This document shows, piece by piece, positions 46,632-57,214 of a stretch of DNA of 64,000 nt. Location of the stretch: NCBI RefSeq assembly GCF_025028335.1, contig NZ_JAFEUW010000001.1, forward strand, positions 1 to 64,000, in the 5' to 3' direction. A program made the translations under genes and the position numbers. Origin of the DNA: Brachybacterium sillae (GTDB lineage: Bacteria > Actinomycetota > Actinomycetes > Actinomycetales > Dermabacteraceae). The notes beneath the pieces are model-generated. The model had not been told where the DNA came from. It did no database searches and saw only the letters and a program-made list of their open reading frames with translations. The stretch's first letter is position 1, and each line of letters opens with the position of its first letter.

Positions 46632-47335
46632 GCGCCCTTCCTCCGTCGCCCTCCCGGGGCCACCAGACGGACCGGCCCGAGGGGCGCGGCCCCGGCAGGG
46701 GCCACGGGCTCGGCGCCGCCGTCGAGGATGACCGGTTCTCCGTCGCCGCCGCTGTCGGCGGGTGGCAGGGCGTGGCCGAATCGGTGCTGCCCACGCTGAT
46801 CTTCGTGGTGCTGTTCCTGATCACCGGCACGATCACGGTGCCCGCGATCGCCGCCGGGGCTGTGGTGCTGCTGGCTCTCATCATCCGGGCGGTCCGCCGC
46901 GAACCCCTCGGTTCCGCGATCGGTGGTCTGCTCGGGGTGGCGCTCGGCGCCGTGTGGGCGCTGCGCTCCGGGCAGGGCACCGACTTCTACGCCCCCGGTC
47001 TGGTGATCAACGCGGTCACCCTGGCCATCCTGCTGATCTCGGTCGCGGTGCGACGCCCCCTGGTCGCGCTGGTGATCGCGGTGCTGGACCCGCGGGTGGC
47101 GGACTGGGCCGAGGATCCGGAGGCGCGGCGCACCTACACCCGCGCCACCCTGGTGATGGCCGGTCTGTACGCGCTCAAACTCGCCGTGCAGCTGCCCCTG
47201 TATCTGTCGGGCAGTGTGGCGGCACTCGGCACCGCGAAGCTCGCGATGGGGCTGCCCCTCTTCGCACTGGTGGTGTGGATCATCTGGATGATGCACCGCA
47301 CCCTGCTGCTGCGCCGCGGCGACCGGCAGCCCTGA
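46628..47335 (+). CDS. DUF3159 membrane protein
   Basis: 235-residue integral membrane protein of the DUF3159 family (M. tuberculosis Rv2693c). A hydrophilic N-terminus (about 1-40) leads to six hydrophobic helices. The first reads VLPTLIFVVLFLITGTITV. The family feature VRREPLGSAIGGLLGVALGA follows, then YAPGLVINAVTLAILLISV. A YTRATLVMAGLYALKL segment precedes the last two helices. Function is unknown. It ends the dut operon and converges on the RCK pair with only 18 bp between stops. Confidence 0.85.
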   Translation: MSALPPSPSRGHQTDRPEGRGPGRGHGLGAAVEDDRFSVAAAVGGWQGVAESVLPTLIFVVLFLITGTITVPAIAAGAVVLLALIIRAVRREPLGSAIGGLLGVALGAVWALRSGQGTDFYAPGLVINAVTLAILLISVAVRRPLVALVIAVLDPRVADWAEDPEARRTYTRATLVMAGLYALKLAVQLPLYLSGSVAALGTAKLAMGLPLFALVVWIIWMMHRTLLLRRGDRQP

Positions 47336-47353
47336 CGCTCCCGCACCTGGGTC

Positions 47354-48088
47354 TCACGCCACCGGTTCGGGCGGCTCCTCGATCTCGCTGCGCCGCAGCA
47401 CCGGAAGAGCATCCGTGCTGGCCTCCACCTCCTCCGGCACCAGCAACCGCTCCAGCCGGGTGGTGTCATCCACCGTCGCCAGGAACAGCAGCTCGTCGTC
47501 GGCCTCCAGCACATCGTGCCGGGTCGGCGCCTGCGGCTGCCCGTCGCGGATGATCCCCACCAGCACGCAGCGGGAGGGCCAGGGCACCGAGCCCACGGTC
47601 CGGCCGACCATCGGGCTCGCATCGGGGAGAGTGATCTCCAGCATGCGCGTGCTCGACCCGGCGAAGGAGAACAGCGGGACAGCCCGCCCCACCGACACGG
47701 CCTCCTCCACCAGGGCCGTCATGATCCTGGGTGTCGACACCGCGACGTCCACACCCCAGGTGCTGTCGTACATCCATTCGTTCGCGGGATGGTTCACGCG
47801 GGCCACCGTGCGCGGCACCCCGAACTCGGTGCGCGCCAGCAGGCTCACCACCAGGTTCACCTTGTCGTCGCCGGTCGCGGCGACCATCACCTCGGCGGTC
47901 TCCAACCGGGCGTCGGCGAGCACATGCAGCTCGGCGGCATCCCCCCGGAACCACTCCGCCTCCGGCACCTTCGCCCGCCGCGCCTCATCGGCGTCGCGAT
48001 CCACGAGGGCCACCCGATGGCCCTTGGCCAGCAGTTCCCGCGCCACCGAGCGTCCCACGGCGCCCGCCCCGATCACCACGATCCTCAC
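47354..48088 (-). CDS. ceoC: RCK-domain potassium-uptake regulatory protein (TrkA/CeoC type)
   Basis: 244-residue cytoplasmic regulator of K+ uptake. It has an N-terminal NAD-binding Rossmann fold: VVIGAGAVGRSVARELL, acidic residue in ALVDRDAD, and the FRGDAAELHVL segment. A C-terminal TrkA-C/RCK-C domain (about 140-225, with VGRTVGSVPWPSRCVLVGIIRDG) probably senses a nucleotide. It overlaps the second RCK gene by 4 nt. CeoB and CeoC in M. tuberculosis (Rv2691/Rv2692) have the same arrangement. Confidence 0.88.
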   Translation of the reverse strand: MRIVVIGAGAVGRSVARELLAKGHRVALVDRDADEARRAKVPEAEWFRGDAAELHVLADARLETAEVMVAATGDDKVNLVVSLLARTEFGVPRTVARVNHPANEWMYDSTWGVDVAVSTPRIMTALVEEAVSVGRAVPLFSFAGSSTRMLEITLPDASPMVGRTVGSVPWPSRCVLVGIIRDGQPQAPTRHDVLEADDELLFLATVDDTTRLERLLVPEEVEASTDALPVLRRSEIEEPPEPVA

Positions 48089-48762
48089 AGCGTCTCCTCC
48101 GCCTGGTCCTCCCGCGGGTGACTGAGCATCGACTCGACGCGTGAGAGGTCCTCCGTGGCGGCCGCGACATGCAACAGGTCACCGTCCTGCACCCGTGAAT
48201 CCGCCGTCGGCAGGCGGCCCTCCCCGTCGCGGGTCAGATGCACCAGACGCGCCCCTGTCCGACGTTCCAACTCCGCCACCGGCACCCCCACCCAGGAGGG
48301 CTCGGGAGCGATCGAGACCATCGTCACCAGCCCCGAGACATCCTGGTACTCACGGTTGGGGCGACCGGGCAGCAGACGGCTCATGACCTGCGCCGTCGTC
48401 CACCGCACCGTCGCGACGGTGGCGATCCCCAATCGCTCGTACACCTCGGCGCGCCGTGGGTCATAGATCCGGGCGACCACATGCCGCACCTCGTACTGCT
48501 CCCGCGCGATCCGCGCGGCGATGATGTTGGTGTTGTCACCGCTGGAGACCGCCGCGAACCCTGCAGCCTCCCGCAGCCGCGCCCGGTCCAGGGTGTCGCG
48601 GTCGAAACCGATGCCGACCACCGTCGACCCGCGGAAGTCGTCCCCCAGCCGTTCGAAGGCATCCGGATCCTGGTCGATCACCGCCACGGAGTGCCCCTCG
48701 GCATCGACCCTCCGCGCCAGCAGGGATCCCACCCGGCCACAGCCGAGGATCACGAAGTGCAC
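48085..48762 (-). CDS. ceoB: RCK-domain potassium-uptake regulatory protein (TrkA/CeoB type)
   Basis: 225-residue RCK protein, partner of the preceding one. The Rossmann motif is VILGCGRVGSLLARRV with the nucleotide-binding acidic residue in VAVIDQDPDAF. RGSTVVGIGFDRDTL and SSGDNTNIIAARIA follow. The C-terminal RCK-C domain starts near WVGVPVAELERRTGA. GTG 48762 was chosen over the longer frame because AAGGAGA lies just upstream. It is divergent from the KimA-like permease with 125 bp between starts. Confidence 0.87.
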   Translation of the reverse strand: MHFVILGCGRVGSLLARRVDAEGHSVAVIDQDPDAFERLGDDFRGSTVVGIGFDRDTLDRARLREAAGFAAVSSGDNTNIIAARIAREQYEVRHVVARIYDPRRAEVYERLGIATVATVRWTTAQVMSRLLPGRPNREYQDVSGLVTMVSIAPEPSWVGVPVAELERRTGARLVHLTRDGEGRLPTADSRVQDGDLLHVAAATEDLSRVESMLSHPREDQAEETL

Positions 48763-48875
48763 CGGGGTCTCCTTCCGATGGGCACCGCGCACGGAACCAG
48801 ACGCAACGCATCCGACGCGCACCCGCGCAGGCAGCGGGCGCTCCCACCCTAGTCCGACCCCCGGCCCGCGCGCCC

Positions 48876-48881
48876 TAGGCT
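48876..48881 (+). promoter_or_regulatory. Candidate -10 of a leaderless promoter for the KimA-like permease
   Basis: TAGGCT with 6 nt before GTG 48888, and no ribosome binding site. If correct, there is no room for a c-di-AMP riboswitch of the kind that controls kimA in Bacillus. Confidence 0.5.
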
Positions 48882-48887
48882 AGGGGC

Positions 48888-50900
48888 GTGCCCGATGTCG
48901 CCCCCGCCCTGAAGCGCGTGGTGCTCGGCCGCAAGTACTCCAGTGCTCAGCTGGCCCGGGAGCGTCTCCCGGTGCGCATCGCACTGCCGACCTTCGCCGC
49001 CGACGCCCTCAGCTCCGTCGCCTACGCCCCGGACGAGATCCTCGTGACCCTTGCCCTCGCGGGGGTGGCGGCGTACGCCGTCAGCCCCTGGGTGGCGCTC
49101 GCCGTGGTGGTGGTGCTGGCCGTCGTGGTCGCCACCAACACCAACATCATCCGGGAGTATCCCGGCGGGGGCGGGGAGTACGCCGTCGTGCGCCGCAACC
49201 TCGGCGGGGGAGCGGCCCGCGTGGTCGGGTCCGCGCTGCTGGTCGACTACATCCTCACCGTCGCCGTGTCGATCTCCCAGGCCAGCGCCTACGCCGCCGG
49301 TGCCCTGCCCCTCGTCGAGCAGCATCAGGTGCCCACCGCCCTGGTGCTGCTGGCGGTGCTCACCGTCCTGAACCTGCGCGGTGTGAAGCAGTCCGGCCGC
49401 CTGCTGGCCGTGCCGGTGTATGTGTTCATGGGCGTCGTGGGCCTGACCCTGGTGGTCGGTGCCGTGCAGTCCATGCTCGGCACCCTCGACACCGCCCCCA
49501 GCGCCGCCTACGAGATCGTCCCCAGCCCGGAGCTCGACACGGGACTCACGGCGCTCGGGGGCGCGCTGCTGGTGCTGCGGGCCTTCACCAGTGGCTGCGC
49601 GGCCCTCGCCGGAGTGGAGGCCATCTCCAACGGGGTCCCGAGTTTCCGCCCGCCGAAGATCCGTAACGCCTCGCTCACCCTGCTGCTGCTGGGGACGCTC
49701 TCCTCCGCCCTCATGCTCGGCATCGTGCTGCTCGCGCGCGCGACCGGTGTGCAGCTGGTCGCGGATCCCGCCACCCAGCTGCGGATCGACGGGGCCCCCG
49801 CCACCGGCCTGGTGCAGGTCCCCGTCATCGCGCAGATCGCCCAGGCCGTGTACACACCCACCGGGCCGATGTTCTTCCTGGTCTCCGCCGTCACCGGTGT
49901 GGTGCTGTTCCTCGCCGCCCACACCGCCTTCAACGGTTTCCCGAACCTCGCCAGTGTCCTCGCCCGCGCCGGATATCTACCGCGGCAGCTGAGGGTGCGC
50001 GGTGACCGCCTCGCCTACTCGAACGGCATCGTCCTGCTGGCCGTCGCCTCCGCCCTGTTCATCTGGGCCACCGGTGCCAGCGTCACCCTGCTGGTGCAGA
50101 TGTACATCGTCGGCGTGTTCCTGTCTTTCTCCCTCTCACAGCTGGGCATGGTCCGTCATTACCAGCGGCGTCTGCGCCTGTCGGTGCGAGCGGGGGAGCG
50201 TCGGGCCCTCGCGGCCGGGCGTGTCACCAGCGCCGTCGGTTTCGTCCTCGTCACCGCCGTGCTGGTGACGGTGCTGGTCACCAAGCTGCTGCAGGGCGCC
50301 TGGGTGGCGCTCGCGGTGATGGCGCTGCTGTTCGTGCTGATGACACTGGTGCACCGCCACTATCGTGCCGTCGACGAGGAGCTCAGCCTGGGGGACGACT
50401 TCGACGCCGCCGGCGCCCACCCCTCCCGCTCGCACGCCCTGGTGGTGGTCGCCTCCCTCGACCAGCCGGTGATGCGTGCCCTCGCCGTCGCCTCCGCCGC
50501 CCGGCACTCCTCGCTGCAGGCCGTCGCCGTGCACGATGACACCGACCCCGAGGCTCTCGCCGAACGCTGGCGGACGGTCGGGGTGCAGATCCCCCTGCGG
50601 ATCGTCCATTCGCCGTACCGGGAGTTCGCCCGGCCCGTCCTCGCCTATGTGAGCACCCTGCTGGCTCGCAATCCGCGCGACGTCGTCGTCGTGTATATCC
50701 CCGAGTTCATCGTGGGACACTGGTGGGAGGCCGCCCTGCACAACCATGCGGCGCGCCGTCTGGCCGACCGGCTGACGCATCTGCCCCGCGTGGTGGTCAC
50801 GAGCGTCCCCTGGCAGCTCGGCAGCGCGCAGGACGTCGTGGGGCGAACGCGCACCCAGTCGCGCACATCCGTCCCCACCACGAAGGAGGTCCCCCGGTGA
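48888..50900 (+). CDS. APC-superfamily permease resembling the potassium importer KimA
   Basis: 670-residue membrane protein with about 12 helices (residues about 25-480) and a soluble C-terminal domain of about 160 residues. By memory of the family it matches KimA of Bacillus subtilis in its order of signatures: LSSDALSSVAY-like (here FAADALSSVAYAPDEIL), YPGGGGEYAVV, SALLVDYILTVAVS, LNLRGVKQSG. KimA is a K+/H+ symporter. Amino-acid permease annotation is therefore less likely. Two RCK regulators sit divergently next to it, as at M. tuberculosis Rv2690c-Rv2692. Its stop overlaps the methyltransferase start. Confidence 0.82.
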   Translation: MPDVAPALKRVVLGRKYSSAQLARERLPVRIALPTFAADALSSVAYAPDEILVTLALAGVAAYAVSPWVALAVVVVLAVVVATNTNIIREYPGGGGEYAVVRRNLGGGAARVVGSALLVDYILTVAVSISQASAYAAGALPLVEQHQVPTALVLLAVLTVLNLRGVKQSGRLLAVPVYVFMGVVGLTLVVGAVQSMLGTLDTAPSAAYEIVPSPELDTGLTALGGALLVLRAFTSGCAALAGVEAISNGVPSFRPPKIRNASLTLLLLGTLSSALMLGIVLLARATGVQLVADPATQLRIDGAPATGLVQVPVIAQIAQAVYTPTGPMFFLVSAVTGVVLFLAAHTAFNGFPNLASVLARAGYLPRQLRVRGDRLAYSNGIVLLAVASALFIWATGASVTLLVQMYIVGVFLSFSLSQLGMVRHYQRRLRLSVRAGERRALAAGRVTSAVGFVLVTAVLVTVLVTKLLQGAWVALAVMALLFVLMTLVHRHYRAVDEELSLGDDFDAAGAHPSRSHALVVVASLDQPVMRALAVASAARHSSLQAVAVHDDTDPEALAERWRTVGVQIPLRIVHSPYREFARPVLAYVSTLLARNPRDVVVVYIPEFIVGHWWEAALHNHAARRLADRLTHLPRVVVTSVPWQLGSAQDVVGRTRTQSRTSVPTTKEVPR

Positions 50901-52213
50901 GTTCCCCCCAGGACGTCGCCGACGCCGCGGCCGCGGGCCGCCTCCTCACCCTCACCGTCGGTGCGCCCGCCGCGGGGGGCACCTTCGTGGCCCGCCACGA
51001 GGGCCGGGTCGTGTTCGTGCGGGGCGCCGCCCCCGGGGAGACCGTCATCGCGCGTCTGTTGGAGGACCCCCGGGACGCCGCCGATGCCCGGTTCTGGCGC
51101 GCCGAGACCGTCGAGGTGCTCGAGGCGAGCGTCGACCGTGTCCCCTCCGTGTGGCCCGAGGCCGGATTCGGTGGTGTCGGAGCGGCCGAGTGGGCGCACA
51201 TCGCCCTGCCCGCCCAGCGGCGGCTGGCCACCGAGGTGCTCCAGGACCTGCTGCGCCGCGCCGGCGTGCACAGTGTCGAGATCGACGATGTCCAGGTGGA
51301 ACCGGCCCCCGGTGACCACGACGGCCTGGGCACCCGCACCCGCGAACGCTTCGCCGTCGACAGCCACGGCCGCGTCGGCATGCGGGGGTGGCGCTCCCAC
51401 GAGGTCCGCCCCGTCGGTGGGACGCCGCTGTCGGCCCCGGCGATCAGTGCCCTCACGCTGGGGGAGTGGACCGGCCCGGGCGGGGTCGAGGCCATCGACG
51501 TCGCGGCCCCGAGCGACAGTCCCGTCTCCCTGGTGCTGGTGGGGCGGGAGCTGGCTCCCCACGGCCTCGACATCCCGCGCGACTGGGACGGCGCGGATGT
51601 CAGTGTGCAGACCGCGAAGGGTCTCGTCCCCCTGCGCGGTGACGGCATGGTCCGCGAACGCGTGGGGGAGCGCGGCTTCCGGGTCGCCGCCACCGGGTTC
51701 TGGCAGGTCCACCGTGCCGCGGCCGGCTTCCTCGGCGACCACGTGCGCACCGTGCTCGGCGCGCAGGACGGCGACCGCGTGTGGGATCTCTTCGGCGGCG
51801 TCGGCTTGTTCGCCGCGCTGGTGGCCGATCAGGTGGGCACCGCCGGCCGGGTCCTCACCGTCGAGGGCAACCGGCGGGCCTCCGCGCTCGCCGCCGAGAA
51901 CCTGCAGGACCTCGCGACCGCCGAGGCCGCCCACGGTGATGCCACCGCCTGGGCCCGCGCCCAGGCCGAAGCGCCCGACCGGGTGGTGCTGGACCCCCCG
52001 CGGGCCGGGGCTGGGAGGGAACTGATGGAGGTGCTCACCGACCTGGTGCGGGATCGCATCGTGTACGTCTCCTGCGAACCGAGCACCCTGGTGCGGGACC
52101 TCGTCACCGCCGAGCAGCGCGGCTGGCGGGTGACGGATCTGCGGGCCGTCGACCTGTTCCCGCACACCCACCACCTGGAGACGGTGACCGTGCTGGAGCG
52201 CACCTCCCACTGA
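50897..52213 (+). CDS. TRAM-domain class I SAM RNA methyltransferase (TrmA/RlmD family)
   Basis: 438-residue RNA uracil-5 methyltransferase. The N-terminal TRAM domain covers about 12-70 (VFVRGAAPGETVIARLLE). The Rossmann SAM site is VWDLFGGVGLFAALVAD (about 294-310), followed by VEGNRRASALAAENL, VVLDPPRAGAG, and the catalytic YVSCEPSTLVRDL. The four cysteines that hold a [4Fe-4S] cluster in RlmD are missing; the region reads GGVGAAEWAHIALPAQR. GTG 50897 overlaps the permease stop and has AAGGAGGT at 50883-50890. Target RNA is not known (M. tuberculosis Rv2689c). Confidence 0.87.
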   Translation: MSSPQDVADAAAAGRLLTLTVGAPAAGGTFVARHEGRVVFVRGAAPGETVIARLLEDPRDAADARFWRAETVEVLEASVDRVPSVWPEAGFGGVGAAEWAHIALPAQRRLATEVLQDLLRRAGVHSVEIDDVQVEPAPGDHDGLGTRTRERFAVDSHGRVGMRGWRSHEVRPVGGTPLSAPAISALTLGEWTGPGGVEAIDVAAPSDSPVSLVLVGRELAPHGLDIPRDWDGADVSVQTAKGLVPLRGDGMVRERVGERGFRVAATGFWQVHRAAAGFLGDHVRTVLGAQDGDRVWDLFGGVGLFAALVADQVGTAGRVLTVEGNRRASALAAENLQDLATAEAAHGDATAWARAQAEAPDRVVLDPPRAGAGRELMEVLTDLVRDRIVYVSCEPSTLVRDLVTAEQRGWRVTDLRAVDLFPHTHHLETVTVLERTSH

Positions 52214-52214
52214 G

Positions 52215-52302
52215 CACGCCCTGGCCGGACGTGCCGTGCACCGGGCACGCCCTGCACCGGGCACGCCGTGCGCCGGGCACGCCCTGGACCTGGCACGCCG
52301 TG
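52215..52302. repeat. Tandem repeat, unit 16 nt, about 5.5 copies
   Basis: Units read CACGCC(C/G)TG followed by roughly CACCGGG, at 52215, 52230, 52246, 52262, 52278 and a partial copy at 52294. The first unit is 15 nt and the others exactly 16. The array begins right after the methyltransferase stop and ends at the palindrome upstream of acnA. Confidence 0.8.
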
Positions 52303-52305
52303 ATA

Positions 52306-52319
52306 TCTTGATATCAAGA
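52306..52319. promoter_or_regulatory. 14-bp perfect palindrome upstream of acnA (candidate operator)
   Basis: TCTTGATATCAAGA, strikingly AT-rich in a GC-rich window, about 96 bp before GTG 52415. The size and symmetry suggest a dimeric repressor site of MarR-, PadR- or TetR-type. I cannot name the regulator. Confidence 0.55.
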
Positions 52320-52380
52320 GATCCGGGGCGCGGGGTGGCGCGGAGCGTGAGCCTGCACGGTGACCCCGGCCACAGCGACC

Positions 52381-52410
52381 TACGATGGATGCATCCCCGA
52401 CCGAAGGAGA
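52381..52410 (+). promoter_or_regulatory. Candidate -10 and ribosome binding site of acnA
   Basis: TACGAT at 52381-52386 could be the -10. GAAGGAGA at 52403-52410 is a good ribosome binding site for GTG 52415. Confidence 0.45.
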
Positions 52411-52414
52411 CCCC

Positions 52415-55222
<2,808 letters not shown>

Positions 55223-55232
55223 CCCGCTGAAG

Positions 55233-55278
55233 CGCCCGAGGGCCCGGCCACAGGGAATTGTGGCCGGGCCCTCGGGCG
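55233..55278 (+). terminator. Terminator of acnA
   Basis: A 20-bp perfect stem (55233-55252 with 55259-55278) with a 6-nt loop, 11 bp after the stop. It is one of the two strongest hairpins in the window. Confidence 0.9.
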
Positions 55279-55384
55279 TCTGTCGGCGTCACGGGCGTCT
55301 GCCGGCGTGGTGGAGGGGTGCGGCCCACCGGAGGTCCGGCCTCGGGCTCGGAGCCTCGAGGCCGGAAGGGTGCCGCCGGATCCC

Positions 55385-56629
55385 TCAGGCGTGGGCGGGA
55401 AGCTGATCCGGCTCCTGGGCCGCGGTCGGCAGAATCCCGCCGCGGAAGGAGTCTGAGCCCGGATCCGCAGGGCGAGGCGGCGGGGCGGAGGTGTGGGAAT
55501 ACACCGCACTGACCATGACGCCCGAGAGCATCTTGTCCGGCACGGACACACTGAGGTTCAGGATCAGGACCGTCAGGGCATCGGGCAGGGTGACGTTCCG
55601 CATCAGCCCCTGCAGGTACACCAGCGGACGGTTCTGGATGCCATCCAGGAGCAGGAGGATCATCGGGACCGCGATCGCCGTGGAGATCAGGGCCACCAGC
55701 AGATGCAGGGGCCAGAGGTTCTCGCTGCCACGCCGGCGCAGCCACCGGGCGCCGTAGCCCCACACCAGGGCGCCGGCGATGCTCACCGCGGTAAACGGCA
55801 GCGAACCGATCCCGAAGACGGCAGCATTGACCAGGTGGGTCGCCACCGCGACCGCGATCCCGGCCAGGGGCCCCAGGGTGACCGCGGCGACTCCGGTGCC
55901 GACCATGTCCAGGTGCAGCGGCACCCCGGTGAACCGGGTGAAGAAGAGTCCGACCAGATTCAGGAGCACCGACGCGAGCAGGAGCAGTCCGCTGCCGGGC
56001 CAGCGCAGAAGGGCTGCCGGGTCACGCCGTCCGTTCCGGGCGTCACGCTCGGCCGGGAGGTCGGACGGGGGTTCGGGTGCAGGAGCGACGGGTGCCGGGG
56101 TGACGGGTGCCGGGGTCTCGGGCGGCAGGGGAGCGCTGTCGGACGGCTCAGTCGGGTCGAGTGCCTCGGTCGATACGGATCCCGGGGACGACACTCCCTC
56201 CTGGCGCATAGCCTGCAGCTCACGCCGTTCCAGGATCCGTACGCACCGGCGATACCACTGCTGTGGATCCTCCGCACCGAGCGCCCCGGCGATATCCCGC
56301 ACCAGTTCGGGGTTCATACGGGCCCGTCCCGGCCGGAAGACGTCGTACACCGTGCTCTTGGAGGGAGTGGAGGCGTAGGCGGCGATACCGCTGCTGCGCC
56401 GCAGTTGTCCCACGCGCAGGGCGATCTCGGCGTAGGAGGGCTGGCCCGCCAGGCCGCGGAGCTGACGCAGGTCCTCGACCAGCGCGTCGAAGGTGGCGTC
56501 GTGTTCGACCGGGGTGCTGTGGGGGTCGGCGGGGATCGGCTCGGAGGGAGTGCCCGCTGGGGGCGGAGAGCTGGCGTCCGAGGGGGAGCTCTGACCGGTG
56601 TCGTCACCGGCGGGACGATCAGTCGTCAC
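55385..56629 (-). CDS. Helix-turn-helix domain fused to an ECF S-component-like membrane domain
   Basis: A 414-residue protein with an unusual build. After a disordered Pro/Ser/Asp-rich start comes a helix-turn-helix-like domain (about 45-135): LVEDLRQLRGLAG, PSYAEIALRVGQLRR, SKSTVYDVFRPGRARMNPEL, DIAGALG. This resembles the small XRE-like domains common in actinobacteria. A Pro/Ala-rich linker follows (about 150-205). A membrane domain of five to six helices (about 215-385) then has VPLHLDMVGTGVAAVTLGPL and AVATHLVNAAVFG, reminiscent of vitamin-uptake S components. GTG 56629 was chosen over an upstream TTG at 56725. No energising module is adjacent. Function unknown. Confidence 0.7.
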   Translation of the reverse strand: MTTDRPAGDDTGQSSPSDASSPPPAGTPSEPIPADPHSTPVEHDATFDALVEDLRQLRGLAGQPSYAEIALRVGQLRRSSGIAAYASTPSKSTVYDVFRPGRARMNPELVRDIAGALGAEDPQQWYRRCVRILERRELQAMRQEGVSSPGSVSTEALDPTEPSDSAPLPPETPAPVTPAPVAPAPEPPSDLPAERDARNGRRDPAALLRWPGSGLLLLASVLLNLVGLFFTRFTGVPLHLDMVGTGVAAVTLGPLAGIAVAVATHLVNAAVFGIGSLPFTAVSIAGALVWGYGARWLRRRGSENLWPLHLLVALISTAIAVPMILLLLDGIQNRPLVYLQGLMRNVTLPDALTVLILNLSVSVPDKMLSGVMVSAVYSHTSAPPPRPADPGSDSFRGGILPTAAQEPDQLPAHA

Positions 56630-57214
56630 GAACCCCGGCTCCCTTCTCCCACGAGGATGTCCACGGGGACACCCGCGTTCCTCGGGCGCTGCCCGGGATC
56701 GCGCCCCTCCAGGGCGATGGTACAAGCGGTCGGAGCCGGGCGACGGTCGGTCCGCGGCGGTGCCGCGTGTGCAGTGCGCGACATGACGCGGTCGCGGTCG
56801 TGGTGACAGCAGGAACCGCCCCTCCTTCCGGAGAGGGGCCCACGGTGATCACGATCCCGATCGTTCGATGAAATCGTTCGGGGTCGTCCGAACTCATGCG
56901 TTCGTCCTGGTCTGAGCGAGGTGCGGCGGCAGCCCGGGTGTTGGGTTGACCCGGGTGGGGTGCGGAGTCGAGGCCGACGGCATGGGCGCCGGGCCTCTTC
57001 GCCCCGGTGCCCCGTTCTCCGTCCGAAGCGCGGGGTGCCGGGGCGACCGCATGCACCATTGCGCGGACACTGTGCACTGCGGTGCAGATGGGGCGGGTGA
57101 GGGGTAAAGGCCCCGTGAAGATCTGCACAGATGTGACCATCCTTCGCGTCTCCACAGGTCAGGGCGCCGTAGTCTGATCGCGTCCCGCCATCGAGACCGA
57201 GGAGGCTCCCGCGC
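56630..57214. other. Divergent regulatory region between the HTH/membrane gene and dxs
   Basis: 585 bp without a gene I can support. It contains a GCCCCTC/GAGGGGC hairpin around 56818-56839. Direct repeats ATCGTTCG lie at 56860-56867 and 56873-56880, with related CGTTCG copies following. The two promoters must lie here. A minus-strand open frame from 56896 has no family resemblance. I recognise no riboswitch consensus on either strand. Confidence 0.5.

Noticed and set aside
52215-52302. Tandem repeats considered as a CRISPR array.
   Set aside because: The units are 16 nt, contiguous, without spacers, and no cas gene is near.
55273-55308. Near-perfect 17-nt direct repeat (CGGGCGTCTG then Y, CGGCGT) after the acnA terminator.
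   Set aside because: Only two copies overlapping the terminator arm in a non-coding tail. No plausible role, so probably local duplication.
56619-56896. A 92-codon minus-strand frame starting MSSDDPERFHRT upstream of the HTH/membrane gene.
   Set aside because: It has no family resemblance or ribosome binding site. It spans the intergenic hairpin and overlaps the start of the next gene.
56630-56940. A possible vitamin riboswitch in front of the S-component-like gene.
   Set aside because: I looked for TPP, cobalamin, FMN and c-di-AMP consensus segments on the minus strand and found none that fit.
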